Assembly: GCA_902766675.1 (NCBI GenBank) | Contig: CACXEN010000173.1 | Span: 1-11,348 of the forward strand | Length of the DNA stretch: 11,348 nt | Origin: an uncultured Erysipelotrichaceae bacterium | Lineage (GTDB): Bacteria; Bacillota_I; Bacilli_A; Erysipelotrichales; Erysipelotrichaceae | Reading direction: 5' to 3' | Shown: piece by piece, positions 1-7,722 of the stretch | How the letters are laid out: every line of letters starts with the position of its first letter | How positions within the stretch are numbered: the first letter of the stretch is position 1 | Position numbers and translations under genes: made by a program | Notes under the pieces: model-generated | What the model saw: only the letters and a program-made list of their open reading frames with translations | Database searches by the model: none | What the model was told of the DNA's origin: nothing

Positions 1-2
1 AC

Positions 3-182
3 ATGAATCAACAAGTGCTTGACAATATTGATGTTGTTTCAGCAAAATTCAACGAAACATACATTACTGCCATTCAGGAAGCCGCTAGGAATCTGCCAAA
101 TCCGAGAGAAGCAACAATGTTTATTCAGAAATTTATATCTGAGTTTAAGGCGTTTGAAAAGCAGATTAAATCATCATTTTAA
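3..182 (+). CDS. C-terminal end of an upstream protein, or a small 59-aa helical protein
   Basis: An open frame runs from the window edge to a TAA at 180-182. The first ATG is at base 3, so I cannot see whether it is a true start with an SD or an internal Met of a longer protein; I treat the gene as probably 5'-truncated. The visible 59 residues look helical, with heptad-like hydrophobic spacing and many Gln, Glu and Lys, and end in QIKSSF. I recognise no family. It lies upstream of the 642-aa gene in the same direction, with a 55-base gap holding an SD and a perfect hairpin and no clear promoter, so it is probably the preceding cistron of the same operon. Confidence 0.6.
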   Translation: MNQQVLDNIDVVSAKFNETYITAIQEAARNLPNPREATMFIQKFISEFKAFEKQIKSSF

Positions 183-193
183 CTATTGAATTT

Positions 194-199
194 AGGAGG
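194..199 (+). promoter_or_regulatory. AGGAGG Shine-Dalgarno, unusually far from its start codon
   Basis: This consensus AGGAGG ends 38 bases before the ATG at 238, too far for direct use. A perfect hairpin (200-230) fills nearly all of the interval. If it folds, the SD lies 7 unpaired bases (231-237) from the ATG, a normal spacing. The other candidate start, TTG at 214, is 14 bases away and sits inside the hairpin loop. Confidence 0.6.
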
Positions 200-230
200 A
201 TGGTAGGCTTTATTTGATAAAGCCTACCAT
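200..230 (+). repeat. Perfect 13-bp inverted repeat (hairpin) in the leader of the 642-aa gene
   Basis: Bases 200-212 and 218-230 are perfect reverse complements (stem ATGGTAGGCTTTA, loop TTTGA). A T-A pair inside the loop could extend it to 14 bp with a 3-base loop. It begins directly after AGGAGG and ends 7 bases before ATG 238. The downstream tract is ATTATTT, not a good U-run, so a strong intrinsic terminator is doubtful, though partial attenuation between cistrons is possible. A structure that brings the SD to the start codon, or otherwise gates translation, fits the geometry better. Confidence 0.8.
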
Positions 231-237
231 ATTATTT

Positions 238-2166
238 ATGAAGGAAAACAGGATAAATGATACCATAAAAAACGCAATCGAGTTAATAAATAAAGAGACA
301 ATTGCAAATGCAGCTCCAAATGCGCCGTTGAATCCTTGTTTATTAGTTTATTTGGATTCGCGTTCATGTGGTTTTGTGTCTACAGTGAATCAGAGTTTAG
401 TTACTTACTGGGGAAAATATGCTAGTTATATTCCTAATCTTTTCTATGATCATTCCTCTGAAGTGTTTATGGTTTTAGATGATTATGGAAACATTACAGA
501 TAGCGTTGATATTATAGATGTTCTAGAGAATCTCCGTGGTTTAGATGAGAATATCTTTACTGCTAAGTCGAAAATGAGGATTTACTTTATTGTTGATACA
601 ACCGAAATATCTAACATGGATATTTTTGTAAAGATGTATGATGTAATAAAGGTATTCAAAGATATTAATCTAAGGTTTTCAACAATGTTGTTTTTCATGG
701 AGGATTCCTCAATTAGACGAGATCATGTAAATCTGAGAACTGAAATGAAAAAGCATTTGTGCCGATTGGATGAAAATTCAAAGTACGATTCTATAGTAGT
801 TTTAAGTAGTCAGCTATATGGAGATGGAGGAAGCTTAGTCGGCGATAATGAAAAAAGTAATTATTCATTGTTATCAAGTATTATAATGCTTTCCAATAAT
901 GATGATATAAATGTGGGGAATCGGCAATCACTTTTTTATTATGCATCTGATGAAAACAGAATAGCATTAACAGCTGCATATAAAATAGTAAAGAAACCCA
1001 TCAGTGAAATAGTTAGTGTATCATTTTATTCTATTATTTCCTGTGTTGTTGATAAACTATTTAGCATTGATGATGACTACGAAATACCTAAAGAAGAATT
1101 ATTGGAAACACTTGAACTTAATAGAGCTACAGGTTATGAATTCATTAACAGAAGTATAGGCAAATTGCTTCAGGAAAACCTTCCTTCAATTAAAGATTTA
1201 AAAGTGTTGCCTAATATGCCACAAGGTGGTTTATCAATTAGAGGTGCAGGAAATGCATATATAACCCCCAAAGAGGTTTTTGATTATTTAAACAAAACGA
1301 CAAAAGGGTGTTGGAATGCTTTCTATAAGACATATTATTTAAATACGATTGGTGATTTGTTAAAGAATGAAATTGATAATGGACATATTAAAGAAAGAAT
1401 GTCTATTAACTTGAAGCAAAAATTTACATATGCTCAATTAAGTAGATTGTTAGAGTCAAAATCACTATCATTGATTGAGTCATCTACACCGGAATACCCA
1501 ACGATTCGCGCAATAAATAATTATAATGAATTAAATAACTTTATTATCGATTGCCTAAAGGCTGAAGTGTTTAAGGAAGTTAAGCCAGTCATAATTGATG
1601 TAATAAGACAAATAGACGAAGAAGCAGAGCGATATATTGCAATGCTAAATGAAATAAAGGCTGAGTTTGAAAGTATTTCAAAAATAAAAGCGAAAGATAT
1701 GAAAGCTAATATCCCTCAGTTTTACGGTCAAATTATTCAAGACTACCTTATGAACGCAGATAATAAACAGTTTGTAATAAAAAAGTTTGATGATTATGAG
1801 AATTCAGAATCTATGTTATTATCAAATCTGTTTGAATTATTTAAACAGATTGTTGAATGTTATGAGGTGTACAGGTGTTCGTTTGAAAATGAACTGAATC
1901 AAAGATTAAATACTCTTTCACCAGGTGCTATTGATCAGTTGATTACATCTTCTTTGCTAGACAATCCAGATGATGCGATAAGACTGTCATCACCACTCAA
2001 ACCGAGGTTTTTAAAACAATTCTTTTTAATCAATGAAAAGGCAAATTATGCATCCATGATGCGTGTGGATGAGCAGGGAGAGATTATTAATACTGGTTCA
2101 AGTAGTTTTGCTGAGAACATTATTCTATATCTTTGTAAATCAAGCCATTTAGTAATCGATAAGTAA
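238..2166 (+). CDS. 642-aa protein of unknown family; alpha/beta N-half, helical C-half
   Basis: I place the start at ATG 238 (MKENRINDTI), using the AGGAGG at 194-199 across the hairpin; an extended TTG start at 214 would lie in the hairpin loop. I do not recognise the family with confidence. Residues 30-220 alternate hydrophobic strands and helices: CLLVYLD (34-40), EVFMVLD (75-81), RIYFIVD (114-120), FSTMLFFMED (147-156) and SIVVLS (185-190), followed by LYGDGG and SIIMLS. This suggests a Rossmann-like or tubulin-like core. I see no P-loop and no GGTGSG tubulin motif, so nucleotide binding is not supported. The C-terminal half is mostly helical, with a charged stretch near 460-510. As the first complete gene of the cluster it may be a large scaffold or sensor. 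A degenerate tubulin-like protein, of the kind sometimes found near GAP1/GTPase genes, is a low-confidence alternative. Confidence 0.85.
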   Translation: MKENRINDTIKNAIELINKETIANAAPNAPLNPCLLVYLDSRSCGFVSTVNQSLVTYWGKYASYIPNLFYDHSSEVFMVLDDYGNITDSVDIIDVLENLRGLDENIFTAKSKMRIYFIVDTTEISNMDIFVKMYDVIKVFKDINLRFSTMLFFMEDSSIRRDHVNLRTEMKKHLCRLDENSKYDSIVVLSSQLYGDGGSLVGDNEKSNYSLLSSIIMLSNNDDINVGNRQSLFYYASDENRIALTAAYKIVKKPISEIVSVSFYSIISCVVDKLFSIDDDYEIPKEELLETLELNRATGYEFINRSIGKLLQENLPSIKDLKVLPNMPQGGLSIRGAGNAYITPKEVFDYLNKTTKGCWNAFYKTYYLNTIGDLLKNEIDNGHIKERMSINLKQKFTYAQLSRLLESKSLSLIESSTPEYPTIRAINNYNELNNFIIDCLKAEVFKEVKPVIIDVIRQIDEEAERYIAMLNEIKAEFESISKIKAKDMKANIPQFYGQIIQDYLMNADNKQFVIKKFDDYENSESMLLSNLFELFKQIVECYEVYRCSFENELNQRLNTLSPGAIDQLITSSLLDNPDDAIRLSSPLKPRFLKQFFLINEKANYASMMRVDEQGEIINTGSSSFAENIILYLCKSSHLVIDK

Positions 2167-2179
2167 GGGTGATAATCTA

Positions 2180-2926
2180 ATGGAAATTAATGTATTACCA
2201 AGAGATGTTAACCATTTTATTCTGGAAGTTAAAGAAAGGACAGATGATAATGGTAAGGCATATTTGACTTGGGATTATTTAAATGCAACACATTTTTTAA
2301 TACTTAAACGTTCAGTATCCGCTGATGATGCTGATTTATTTGATGAAACGTTTAGGAAAAACTTGTCGTTGCAGTTGAATGAGTTGTTTGACATAAGAGG
2401 GGAAGTAATAGGTTCTGATGTTGATTTAGCAGACGGAACAAAAGCATCTCTCTTATCCTTTAATGAGTATCGTAGAAAAAACAGGTGGCATTTCAACCCG
2501 ATGCCCATGAGAATAATTATCATTTGTTGTGAGAAAAAGGGAAACGAGTTCAACATCTTTATGCCGGATGATGTTGCCATTTGTGCTACGTTTATTCCAG
2601 AACGGATACATATTAAAGTATGGAAAGATGGAACCAATGTAATTCAAAGACGTGGTGGTTTAAGAAGATTATTTGGACAAAGGGAAGCACAGAGTTCAAG
2701 TATTACTTTCCATATAGAAATATCAAAAGTTAGCGAACAATACAAAGGTGGAATCTATTATAAGCTCTCAGGAAAGAATTACAGATTTCCCGTTCCAATA
2801 ACAAGGGAAATGACTGGAACTGCGTTTTCTGTTGTTGTGCCTAATGATATGAATATCGAATTTATAGCGGATACTAAGATTAAAAAGAACTATATTATTA
2901 GCCAAGAAGAAAAGCATTCTTCATAA
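2180..2926 (+). CDS. 248-aa beta-rich hypothetical protein
   Basis: The start is ATG 2180. Its SD, AAGGGTGA (2165-2172), overlaps the stop of the previous gene, implying coupled translation. I do not recognise the family. Residues 1-45 and 105-150 read as short alternating strands (FILEVKER, RIIIICCEKK, FNIFMPDD, RIHIKVWKDG), as in a beta-sandwich or similar domain. A basic, glycine-containing stretch follows at about 157-168 (RRGGLRRLFGQR), then more strand-like sequence (SITFHIEISK, YRFPVPI, FSVVVPND, IEFIAD). There is no signal peptide, membrane segment or obvious catalytic motif, so it is probably a soluble cytoplasmic protein. Its place between the 642-aa protein and the pseudokinase-GTPase suggests an adaptor or accessory subunit, which is inference. 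Confidence 0.85.
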   Translation: MEINVLPRDVNHFILEVKERTDDNGKAYLTWDYLNATHFLILKRSVSADDADLFDETFRKNLSLQLNELFDIRGEVIGSDVDLADGTKASLLSFNEYRRKNRWHFNPMPMRIIIICCEKKGNEFNIFMPDDVAICATFIPERIHIKVWKDGTNVIQRRGGLRRLFGQREAQSSSITFHIEISKVSEQYKGGIYYKLSGKNYRFPVPITREMTGTAFSVVVPNDMNIEFIADTKIKKNYIISQEEKHSS

Positions 2927-2962
2927 TATTCATTTATTATTCTGAATGAGGTGGAATTATGA

Positions 2963-5356
2963 ATGGAAAACCTTAAAGGAAAAAGAATAGATGGGCGATA
3001 CGATGTAAAACACTTGAAACGATTAGATGTTCTCTCAACAATTTATGTTTGTTATGATAATGATAGAGATAAAGAAGTAGAAATAAAAATTTTTAATGAT
3101 GATAAGATAACAACTAATAGTGCTTATCCTAGATTAAAAAACTTGCTGCATCAAATACATGGAATCAATGGAAACTGCATTTCAGTAGCTAATGATTATT
3201 CGTTTGGTGACAATTTTTCATACATTGTATGGGATGCCATAAAAGGGGAGTATCTTAGTACTTTTATGAGAAATCAACCGGCATTGGATTGGTATAGATC
3301 TGTTTCATTAATTGAACAGTTACTCAACGCATTGAAACTCATTCATGATAAAGGAGGTTCTCTTGGGAATATTAATCCGAATATGATTATTATTTCTAAT
3401 GGAAATACATTAACATTAACAGATTACTGTGATGTTAATTATCACGAGCTAAATGAATCTGCTTTTAGGTTGTTGGATAAAAACCTAGCATTTTATTATG
3501 CTCCAGAAGTTATCAATAATAATTTTGATTACCACGCAGACATTTACTCTGTTGGAGTTATTCTTTTTGAGTTGATTACTGGAAAACGCTTAACAATAGT
3601 TGACGATAGTTTTCAGACAATTTTAAGTACAAAATGCCGTAGGTGTCGTAAGCCAAGAGAAATTGTTTCAAGTATTCCGTTAGGGCTAGAACAAATTGTT
3701 ATAAAAGCATTATCTGTTGAACCCCAAAATAGGTTTAATTCCGCTGATGATTTTCTAAAACACTTAAAAGAAATAAAAGAAAACCCACAAAAAGTGTTTG
3801 ATTTAAAAACTAATAATACTAGACGAAGTTATTTTATTGATTTTCTAAAACCAATCAACAGGAGTGAAAATAAGATGGATTATAGGTTTAGGTGTCCTTA
3901 TTGTTTTGAAGAGATGGGACATGAAGAAGTCCTTTTCAGAGGGGTAACCACATTTCGACCAGAGGAATTTGATAAGACTGGGCAGGGACGACAAAAGTCG
4001 GATATCGAATTGATTGCAGACAATAAAACGAGAAATGAGTTACTGAAAGAATATGAAAGAAGGGAATTCTTTTCTCATAGATATGATGAAGTTTATCATA
4101 ATTGGTATCGAGATCATAATTTCGGAACTACATCGGAAAATCCAGGAGATGATGAATTTGCGATTTATGATAGACCAATTATAAAGCCTAATGATCATGG
4201 TACTAGTGGACTCATTTATGATGAAGATGGATTTGCGATAAAAATAAAAGACCCATGGGGTGAACCGACTATGGAAAGGGTTTGTAAGTTTTGTCACAAT
4301 CCTATTCCAATGGGATACGGTAAGTATCCTATAAAGTATATTAGTGTTATTGGTATTTCTGGTGCAGGAAAGACGGTTTATTTATCCAAATTAATACAGT
4401 ATATCAGGCAGTATACAGCGAATCTGGATCTTGATGCGACGCCTTCTCCTAGTGCGGAGGTTTTTGTAGAGAAAAACCTAATCCAAGAAAACAATGAACT
4501 ACCCGCATCAACTGTAGTAAAACATCTTGAACAACCTCTTTCTTATAATCTGAAATATGATGACAATAAAAATGAAACTTTTGTTATCTATGATATAGCA
4601 GGAGAAAACTGTACAAATGCAACAGAGTTATTAAAGTACGGAAAATTTGTCACTAACTCAAGCGGAATTATTTTGCTTATTGATCCAAAGAAAGAACTCG
4701 GTTTTGGTGAAACTGTTCCCGTCCATTCTCTTGATAAGGTTTTAGTTAACATTAATACCTTATTTGGCAAGGGTGGGTTAAATGATATTCCATTAGCTGT
4801 GTGTATCTCTAAAAGTGATTTAATGCATAATACATTAAGTGAGGTATTTTATGATCGTGTAACGACAGTAGGAGATCGATTTAATGCTGAAGAGTATAGC
4901 AGCATAAGTAGGGAGTTAAGTGAGTGGTTTCAAAGTAATGCTAGAGTTACAAAAAACACACTAAAGAGAAACTATAGTACATATAATTTCTTTGCATTTA
5001 CTACATTAGGATGTGCGACAAAAACAAAATTGATTATTGATTCGGATGGAAATGAGTATGAGAGAGATGTTCCCATTCAACCACCTAATCCCAAAAGAAT
5101 AGAAGAGCCATTATACTGGTTATTTAAGCAATTTGGATATATTAAAGCAACAGGGAGTATTTATACCCCAAAGAACGAGGATGCTTTGGCTAAAAGAGTT
5201 GAGCTTGTTGAGAAGATTAAAGAATTGCAGGCAAAGCTAAGTTCATTTGGCTTTTTTGGTCACAGAAGAGAAAGAAGAGAAATAGAAGAAGAAATCGCAA
5301 AATACCAAGCTGATATTAATCAATTGGACATTGAAATCAAAAAGTATGCACAGTAA
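2963..5356 (+). CDS. Pseudokinase / split zinc ribbon / TRAFAC-type GTPase fusion protein
   Basis: The ATG at 2963 is 8 bases after GAGGTGG (2948-2954). An earlier ATG at 2959 is out of frame and closes after five codons. Residues 8-275 have a Ser/Thr kinase fold: opening RIDGRYDV, a VAIK-like EIKIF with Lys42, an APE-like YYAPE (178-182), and DIYSVGVILFELITGK (193-208). The glycine loop is lost, HRD has become LGN (134-136), the catalytic-loop Asn is Met141 and DFG is DYC (154-156), so phosphotransfer is unlikely. Cys pairs at 311/314 and 441/444, separated by about 126 residues, form a split zinc ribbon. The GTPase has Walker A GISGAGKT (464-471), switch II VIYDIAGE (541-548, Asp544 and Gly547) and a G4-like SKSD (616-619). 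A charged coiled coil occupies about 740-797. A zinc ribbon followed by this P-loop resembles the double-GTPase (DO-GTPase2) type. It is probably the nucleotide switch of the operon, reading input through a dead kinase domain. Confidence 0.9.
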   Translation: MENLKGKRIDGRYDVKHLKRLDVLSTIYVCYDNDRDKEVEIKIFNDDKITTNSAYPRLKNLLHQIHGINGNCISVANDYSFGDNFSYIVWDAIKGEYLSTFMRNQPALDWYRSVSLIEQLLNALKLIHDKGGSLGNINPNMIIISNGNTLTLTDYCDVNYHELNESAFRLLDKNLAFYYAPEVINNNFDYHADIYSVGVILFELITGKRLTIVDDSFQTILSTKCRRCRKPREIVSSIPLGLEQIVIKALSVEPQNRFNSADDFLKHLKEIKENPQKVFDLKTNNTRRSYFIDFLKPINRSENKMDYRFRCPYCFEEMGHEEVLFRGVTTFRPEEFDKTGQGRQKSDIELIADNKTRNELLKEYERREFFSHRYDEVYHNWYRDHNFGTTSENPGDDEFAIYDRPIIKPNDHGTSGLIYDEDGFAIKIKDPWGEPTMERVCKFCHNPIPMGYGKYPIKYISVIGISGAGKTVYLSKLIQYIRQYTANLDLDATPSPSAEVFVEKNLIQENNELPASTVVKHLEQPLSYNLKYDDNKNETFVIYDIAGENCTNATELLKYGKFVTNSSGIILLIDPKKELGFGETVPVHSLDKVLVNINTLFGKGGLNDIPLAVCISKSDLMHNTLSEVFYDRVTTVGDRFNAEEYSSISRELSEWFQSNARVTKNTLKRNYSTYNFFAFTTLGCATKTKLIIDSDGNEYERDVPIQPPNPKRIEEPLYWLFKQFGYIKATGSIYTPKNEDALAKRVELVEKIKELQAKLSSFGFFGHRRERREIEEEIAKYQADINQLDIEIKKYAQ

Positions 5357-5362
5357 AGGTGA
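5355..5362 (+). promoter_or_regulatory. Shine-Dalgarno AAAGGTGA that sets the start of the GAP1-like gene
   Basis: AAAGGTGA overlaps the stop codon of the GTPase gene (5354-5356). It includes the alternative start GTG 5359 but lies 5 bases before ATG 5368, so ATG 5368 is the likelier start and the GTG is part of the SD. Confidence 0.7.
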
Positions 5363-5367
5363 AAGAT

Positions 5368-7707
5368 ATGGTAGAAAAATACTATAAGCTTACTTTAGCA
5401 AGATTAGGAAAACAAGAAAGCTGGGCAGGTTGGAAAATAGCTGGAAAGTCTCAAGATACACCGAAGCAAGTTATGGATAGCTTTGAGAGTTATCATAGTA
5501 GTAAAAACCAAGTAGCAGGTTCATTACGAAAAATGATGGACATGTACGAAGTATCTGAATATCGAGGCAACGTGTTTGTTTCAAAAATTAAATTCGGAAT
5601 AAAAGATATGCTTGGCAGACCAACTTTTTCTGTGAAAGGATTTGCTTTTCAGATATCAGAGAATACTGATATTTACACTCATCCAGAAGTTTTTATGAAC
5701 TTTATTTTTGAGGATTTTGATTTTTCATTAAAAAATCTTTATGATGAGAATAGGAACTTAAAAAGTGAGTATCTTTCGGGTAATGGTATTATTACCATAC
5801 ATGATGATGCTTGCCTTAAAACCAGGAAATTGGACTATAATGAGATAAAAGCAAAATGGTTTTCTGATGAATCTAAATACGAAACATTTGTAAGATCGAT
5901 TTACTGGGCAAGTAACAATAATCAAGTAGTATTACATATAAAAGTTCCAAATGACTTCAATGAATATTTTGAACTCATGTTTTTGATTTATAGTATTTTG
6001 CCTTTCGGAATTAGGAGAAGTTTTAGTTTTCGAAGCTCATATTTAAGAGGATTGTCAGGTGCCAAGATTGTATTTACCGATGATGCAGTTAGTGGAAAGT
6101 ATTTTGATTTAACATCTGGCTCAAATAATATATTTATAGATTCTAATATTTTGAATAATTCAAAAAAGTATTCTTTTGTGCAATACATTATCGATAATAA
6201 TGATGGAGCATTAAACGATTACTTTGAATTATTGCAAGATTCATTAGAAAGAATGGGACAATCAAAGACGACGGATCTTAATACTATTGAAATGGCGCAT
6301 AACATGTTATCGGAAGAGAATGATGATGAGGAAGAGTTAATTGACGAAGACGTATTGAAAAAATTTCAAGAGTATATATCACTGGATTATTCAAACGATT
6401 TAGTTGATGAAAATATCGTTAAGTATCTACGAATAATTATCGAGAAAAACATATACTTAAACGATACATTATTCTCAAAATTAGAGAATAGATTGTCGAT
6501 GACTAAGTATCAGCCCTTAATTGATATGGGATATTCATACAAAGCATCGCAAATTTTAGCTGAATACTCAAGAGATCCAGAAAAAGTATTTGAAAGTCTG
6601 TTTGAGTATGAGGAACATACAAATGACTTTCAGCAATTCATAACTAGATTGTTAAGTTTTTCTGAGGGTGCAGCTTTTCTTGATGATTATTATGCATCAT
6701 TCTATTTCAATGAGAAAGTCACTGATATGGAAAGCTTATCCGAGTTTTACCAAAAGACAAAAGAATTACCAGAAAGAGCTTGTATTTCCAAAGCAATTAG
6801 AAGCAAGGCGATGGAGTACTCAAATTCATTAGTGGAAAAGATGATTGATGAACACATCGATTTTGATTTGGATGAATATAAGGATTGCCTTTATTCAGGT
6901 TTTGGTTTGTCGAAAGAAAGTGTACAGCAAATAGTTGAACAAATGAAGCGGAGCTATTGGACAAGTTTTTTATTTAAGAAATTTACATTTAGTCGTATTG
7001 AAGACTATTTGAATTATTTACCATACTACAATTGGCAATTTAACTTGATAGAACATATTAATAAAGATGTACTTGAAAGACTTTCTTATCAAGACGCAAA
7101 AACCATTAGGACTTTTAGTAATCTAATATCTGGTCGAACATTGAAGGAAATTCGATTAACTACAGAAGAAGCAAAGCATATTACAAATTGTTTTCAAAAG
7201 TACTGTTTGGATTGTTCCCCAGATAAGAGTACGCATTTAGATTTTTGGTTTGAAGTTGCACACCTGGATAAGTTTAATTATATTGAGTTTATTTTTACTA
7301 ATCGAATTACAGTGTTTACCAATCCCGAATGTTTTTCGGAGGAGTTGGTAATTAGTGAATTGTATTTGAATAGAAATAAAGATATAACTTGTAATGTTAA
7401 ATACTCAATTTTTTGTACCAATCTATTATCATATATTGATTCTCATGGAGAATATGATGAGATTGGAAGAGTATTGGAACGAATCAAAGATCGTGAAAGG
7501 AAATCAAAAGAAATATATAGTTCTTCAAAAGAGAAACATCACACTGCCAAAGAAAAAGAAGTTGGTTCAAAGGGAAGAGAACATGATTCAAAAGACAAAG
7601 AACGCATTTCTAAAGGCAAGGAACGAGTTCCAAAAGAAAGAGAAGAGCCTGAAAAGAAGAATTTTTTGTCTAGATTTGGTGGTATTATAAAAAACAAGAA
7701 TAAATAA
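5368..7707 (+). CDS. GTPase-associated protein 1 (GAP1)-like protein with heptad-repeat tail
   Basis: Using ATG 5368 the product is 779 aa. The first 250 residues look like a GAP1 N-terminal region: YYKLTLARLGKQESWAGW (5-22), GWKIAGKSQDTPK (21-33), a strand followed by DMLGRPTFSVKGFAFQI (80-96), and LPFGIRRSFSFRSSYL (211-226). These match my memory of the GAP1 pattern of a GW(K/Q) opening, a D-x-x-GR-x-x-F segment and an LP...SF segment. GAP1 proteins are known mainly by linkage to TRAFAC GTPases, and the GTPase gene here is 11 bases upstream. Residues 270-705 are helical, with an acidic patch (EENDDEEELIDEDV) near 313-326. Residues 713-761 are seven tandem heptapeptides rich in Ser, Lys and Glu, followed by a basic end. 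It is probably a soluble regulator or partner of the GTPase. Membership is by pattern recall only; whether it stimulates GTP hydrolysis is unknown. Confidence 0.8.
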   Translation: MVEKYYKLTLARLGKQESWAGWKIAGKSQDTPKQVMDSFESYHSSKNQVAGSLRKMMDMYEVSEYRGNVFVSKIKFGIKDMLGRPTFSVKGFAFQISENTDIYTHPEVFMNFIFEDFDFSLKNLYDENRNLKSEYLSGNGIITIHDDACLKTRKLDYNEIKAKWFSDESKYETFVRSIYWASNNNQVVLHIKVPNDFNEYFELMFLIYSILPFGIRRSFSFRSSYLRGLSGAKIVFTDDAVSGKYFDLTSGSNNIFIDSNILNNSKKYSFVQYIIDNNDGALNDYFELLQDSLERMGQSKTTDLNTIEMAHNMLSEENDDEEELIDEDVLKKFQEYISLDYSNDLVDENIVKYLRIIIEKNIYLNDTLFSKLENRLSMTKYQPLIDMGYSYKASQILAEYSRDPEKVFESLFEYEEHTNDFQQFITRLLSFSEGAAFLDDYYASFYFNEKVTDMESLSEFYQKTKELPERACISKAIRSKAMEYSNSLVEKMIDEHIDFDLDEYKDCLYSGFGLSKESVQQIVEQMKRSYWTSFLFKKFTFSRIEDYLNYLPYYNWQFNLIEHINKDVLERLSYQDAKTIRTFSNLISGRTLKEIRLTTEEAKHITNCFQKYCLDCSPDKSTHLDFWFEVAHLDKFNYIEFIFTNRITVFTNPECFSEELVISELYLNRNKDITCNVKYSIFCTNLLSYIDSHGEYDEIGRVLERIKDRERKSKEIYSSSKEKHHTAKEKEVGSKGREHDSKDKERISKGKERVPKEREEPEKKNFLSRFGGIIKNKNK
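7504..7650 (+). repeat. Seven degenerate 21-bp tandem repeats encoding (S/A/P)K-x-x-x-x-x heptapeptides
   Basis: Seven in-frame 21-base units encode SKEIYSS, SKEKHHT, AKEKEVG, SKGREHD, SKDKERI, SKGKERV and PKEREEP. Each starts with Ser, Ala or Pro and then Lys, and most continue with Glu, Lys or Arg. The array sits just before the basic C-terminus of the GAP1-like protein. The units have diverged at the DNA level, so this is an old expansion by slippage or unequal exchange. The peptide is probably a disordered or single-helix charged tail. Confidence 0.85.
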
Positions 7708-7722
7708 TGTGGTGAATAACAA

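Noticed and set aside
200..217. Mini-ORF ATG-GTA-GGC-TTT-ATT-TGA (MVGFI) in the hairpin, as a leader peptide
   Set aside because: The AGGAGG is directly adjacent with no spacer, and the ATG is within the hairpin stem, so initiation is unlikely.
200..237. Hairpin as a strong intrinsic terminator of the upstream gene
   Set aside because: The stem is suitable, but the following bases (ATTATTT) lack a proper U-tract and the hairpin is placed between an SD and an ATG; weak attenuation stays possible.
2275..2647. Reverse-strand open frames opposite the beta-rich gene
   Set aside because: They have no supporting SD or domain and lie wholly opposite a well-supported gene; typical antisense shadow frames in AT-rich DNA.
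2930..2948. ATTCA/TGAAT inverted repeat before the pseudokinase-GTPase gene
   Set aside because: The stem is only about 5 bp of A and T-rich sequence and could easily arise by chance.
2959..2976. ATG 2959 as the start of the pseudokinase-GTPase
   Set aside because: It is in another frame and stops after five codons (MNGKP); ATG 2963 has better SD spacing and the long frame.
7504..7650. The 21-bp repeats as a CRISPR or integration array
   Set aside because: Units are in frame, contiguous without spacers and encode related heptapeptides, so they are coding tandem repeats.
7394..7690. Overlapping + strand frame in the tail of the GAP1-like gene
   Set aside because: It is made open by the A-rich repeat region, has no good SD, and its product is low-complexity Lys/Arg sequence.
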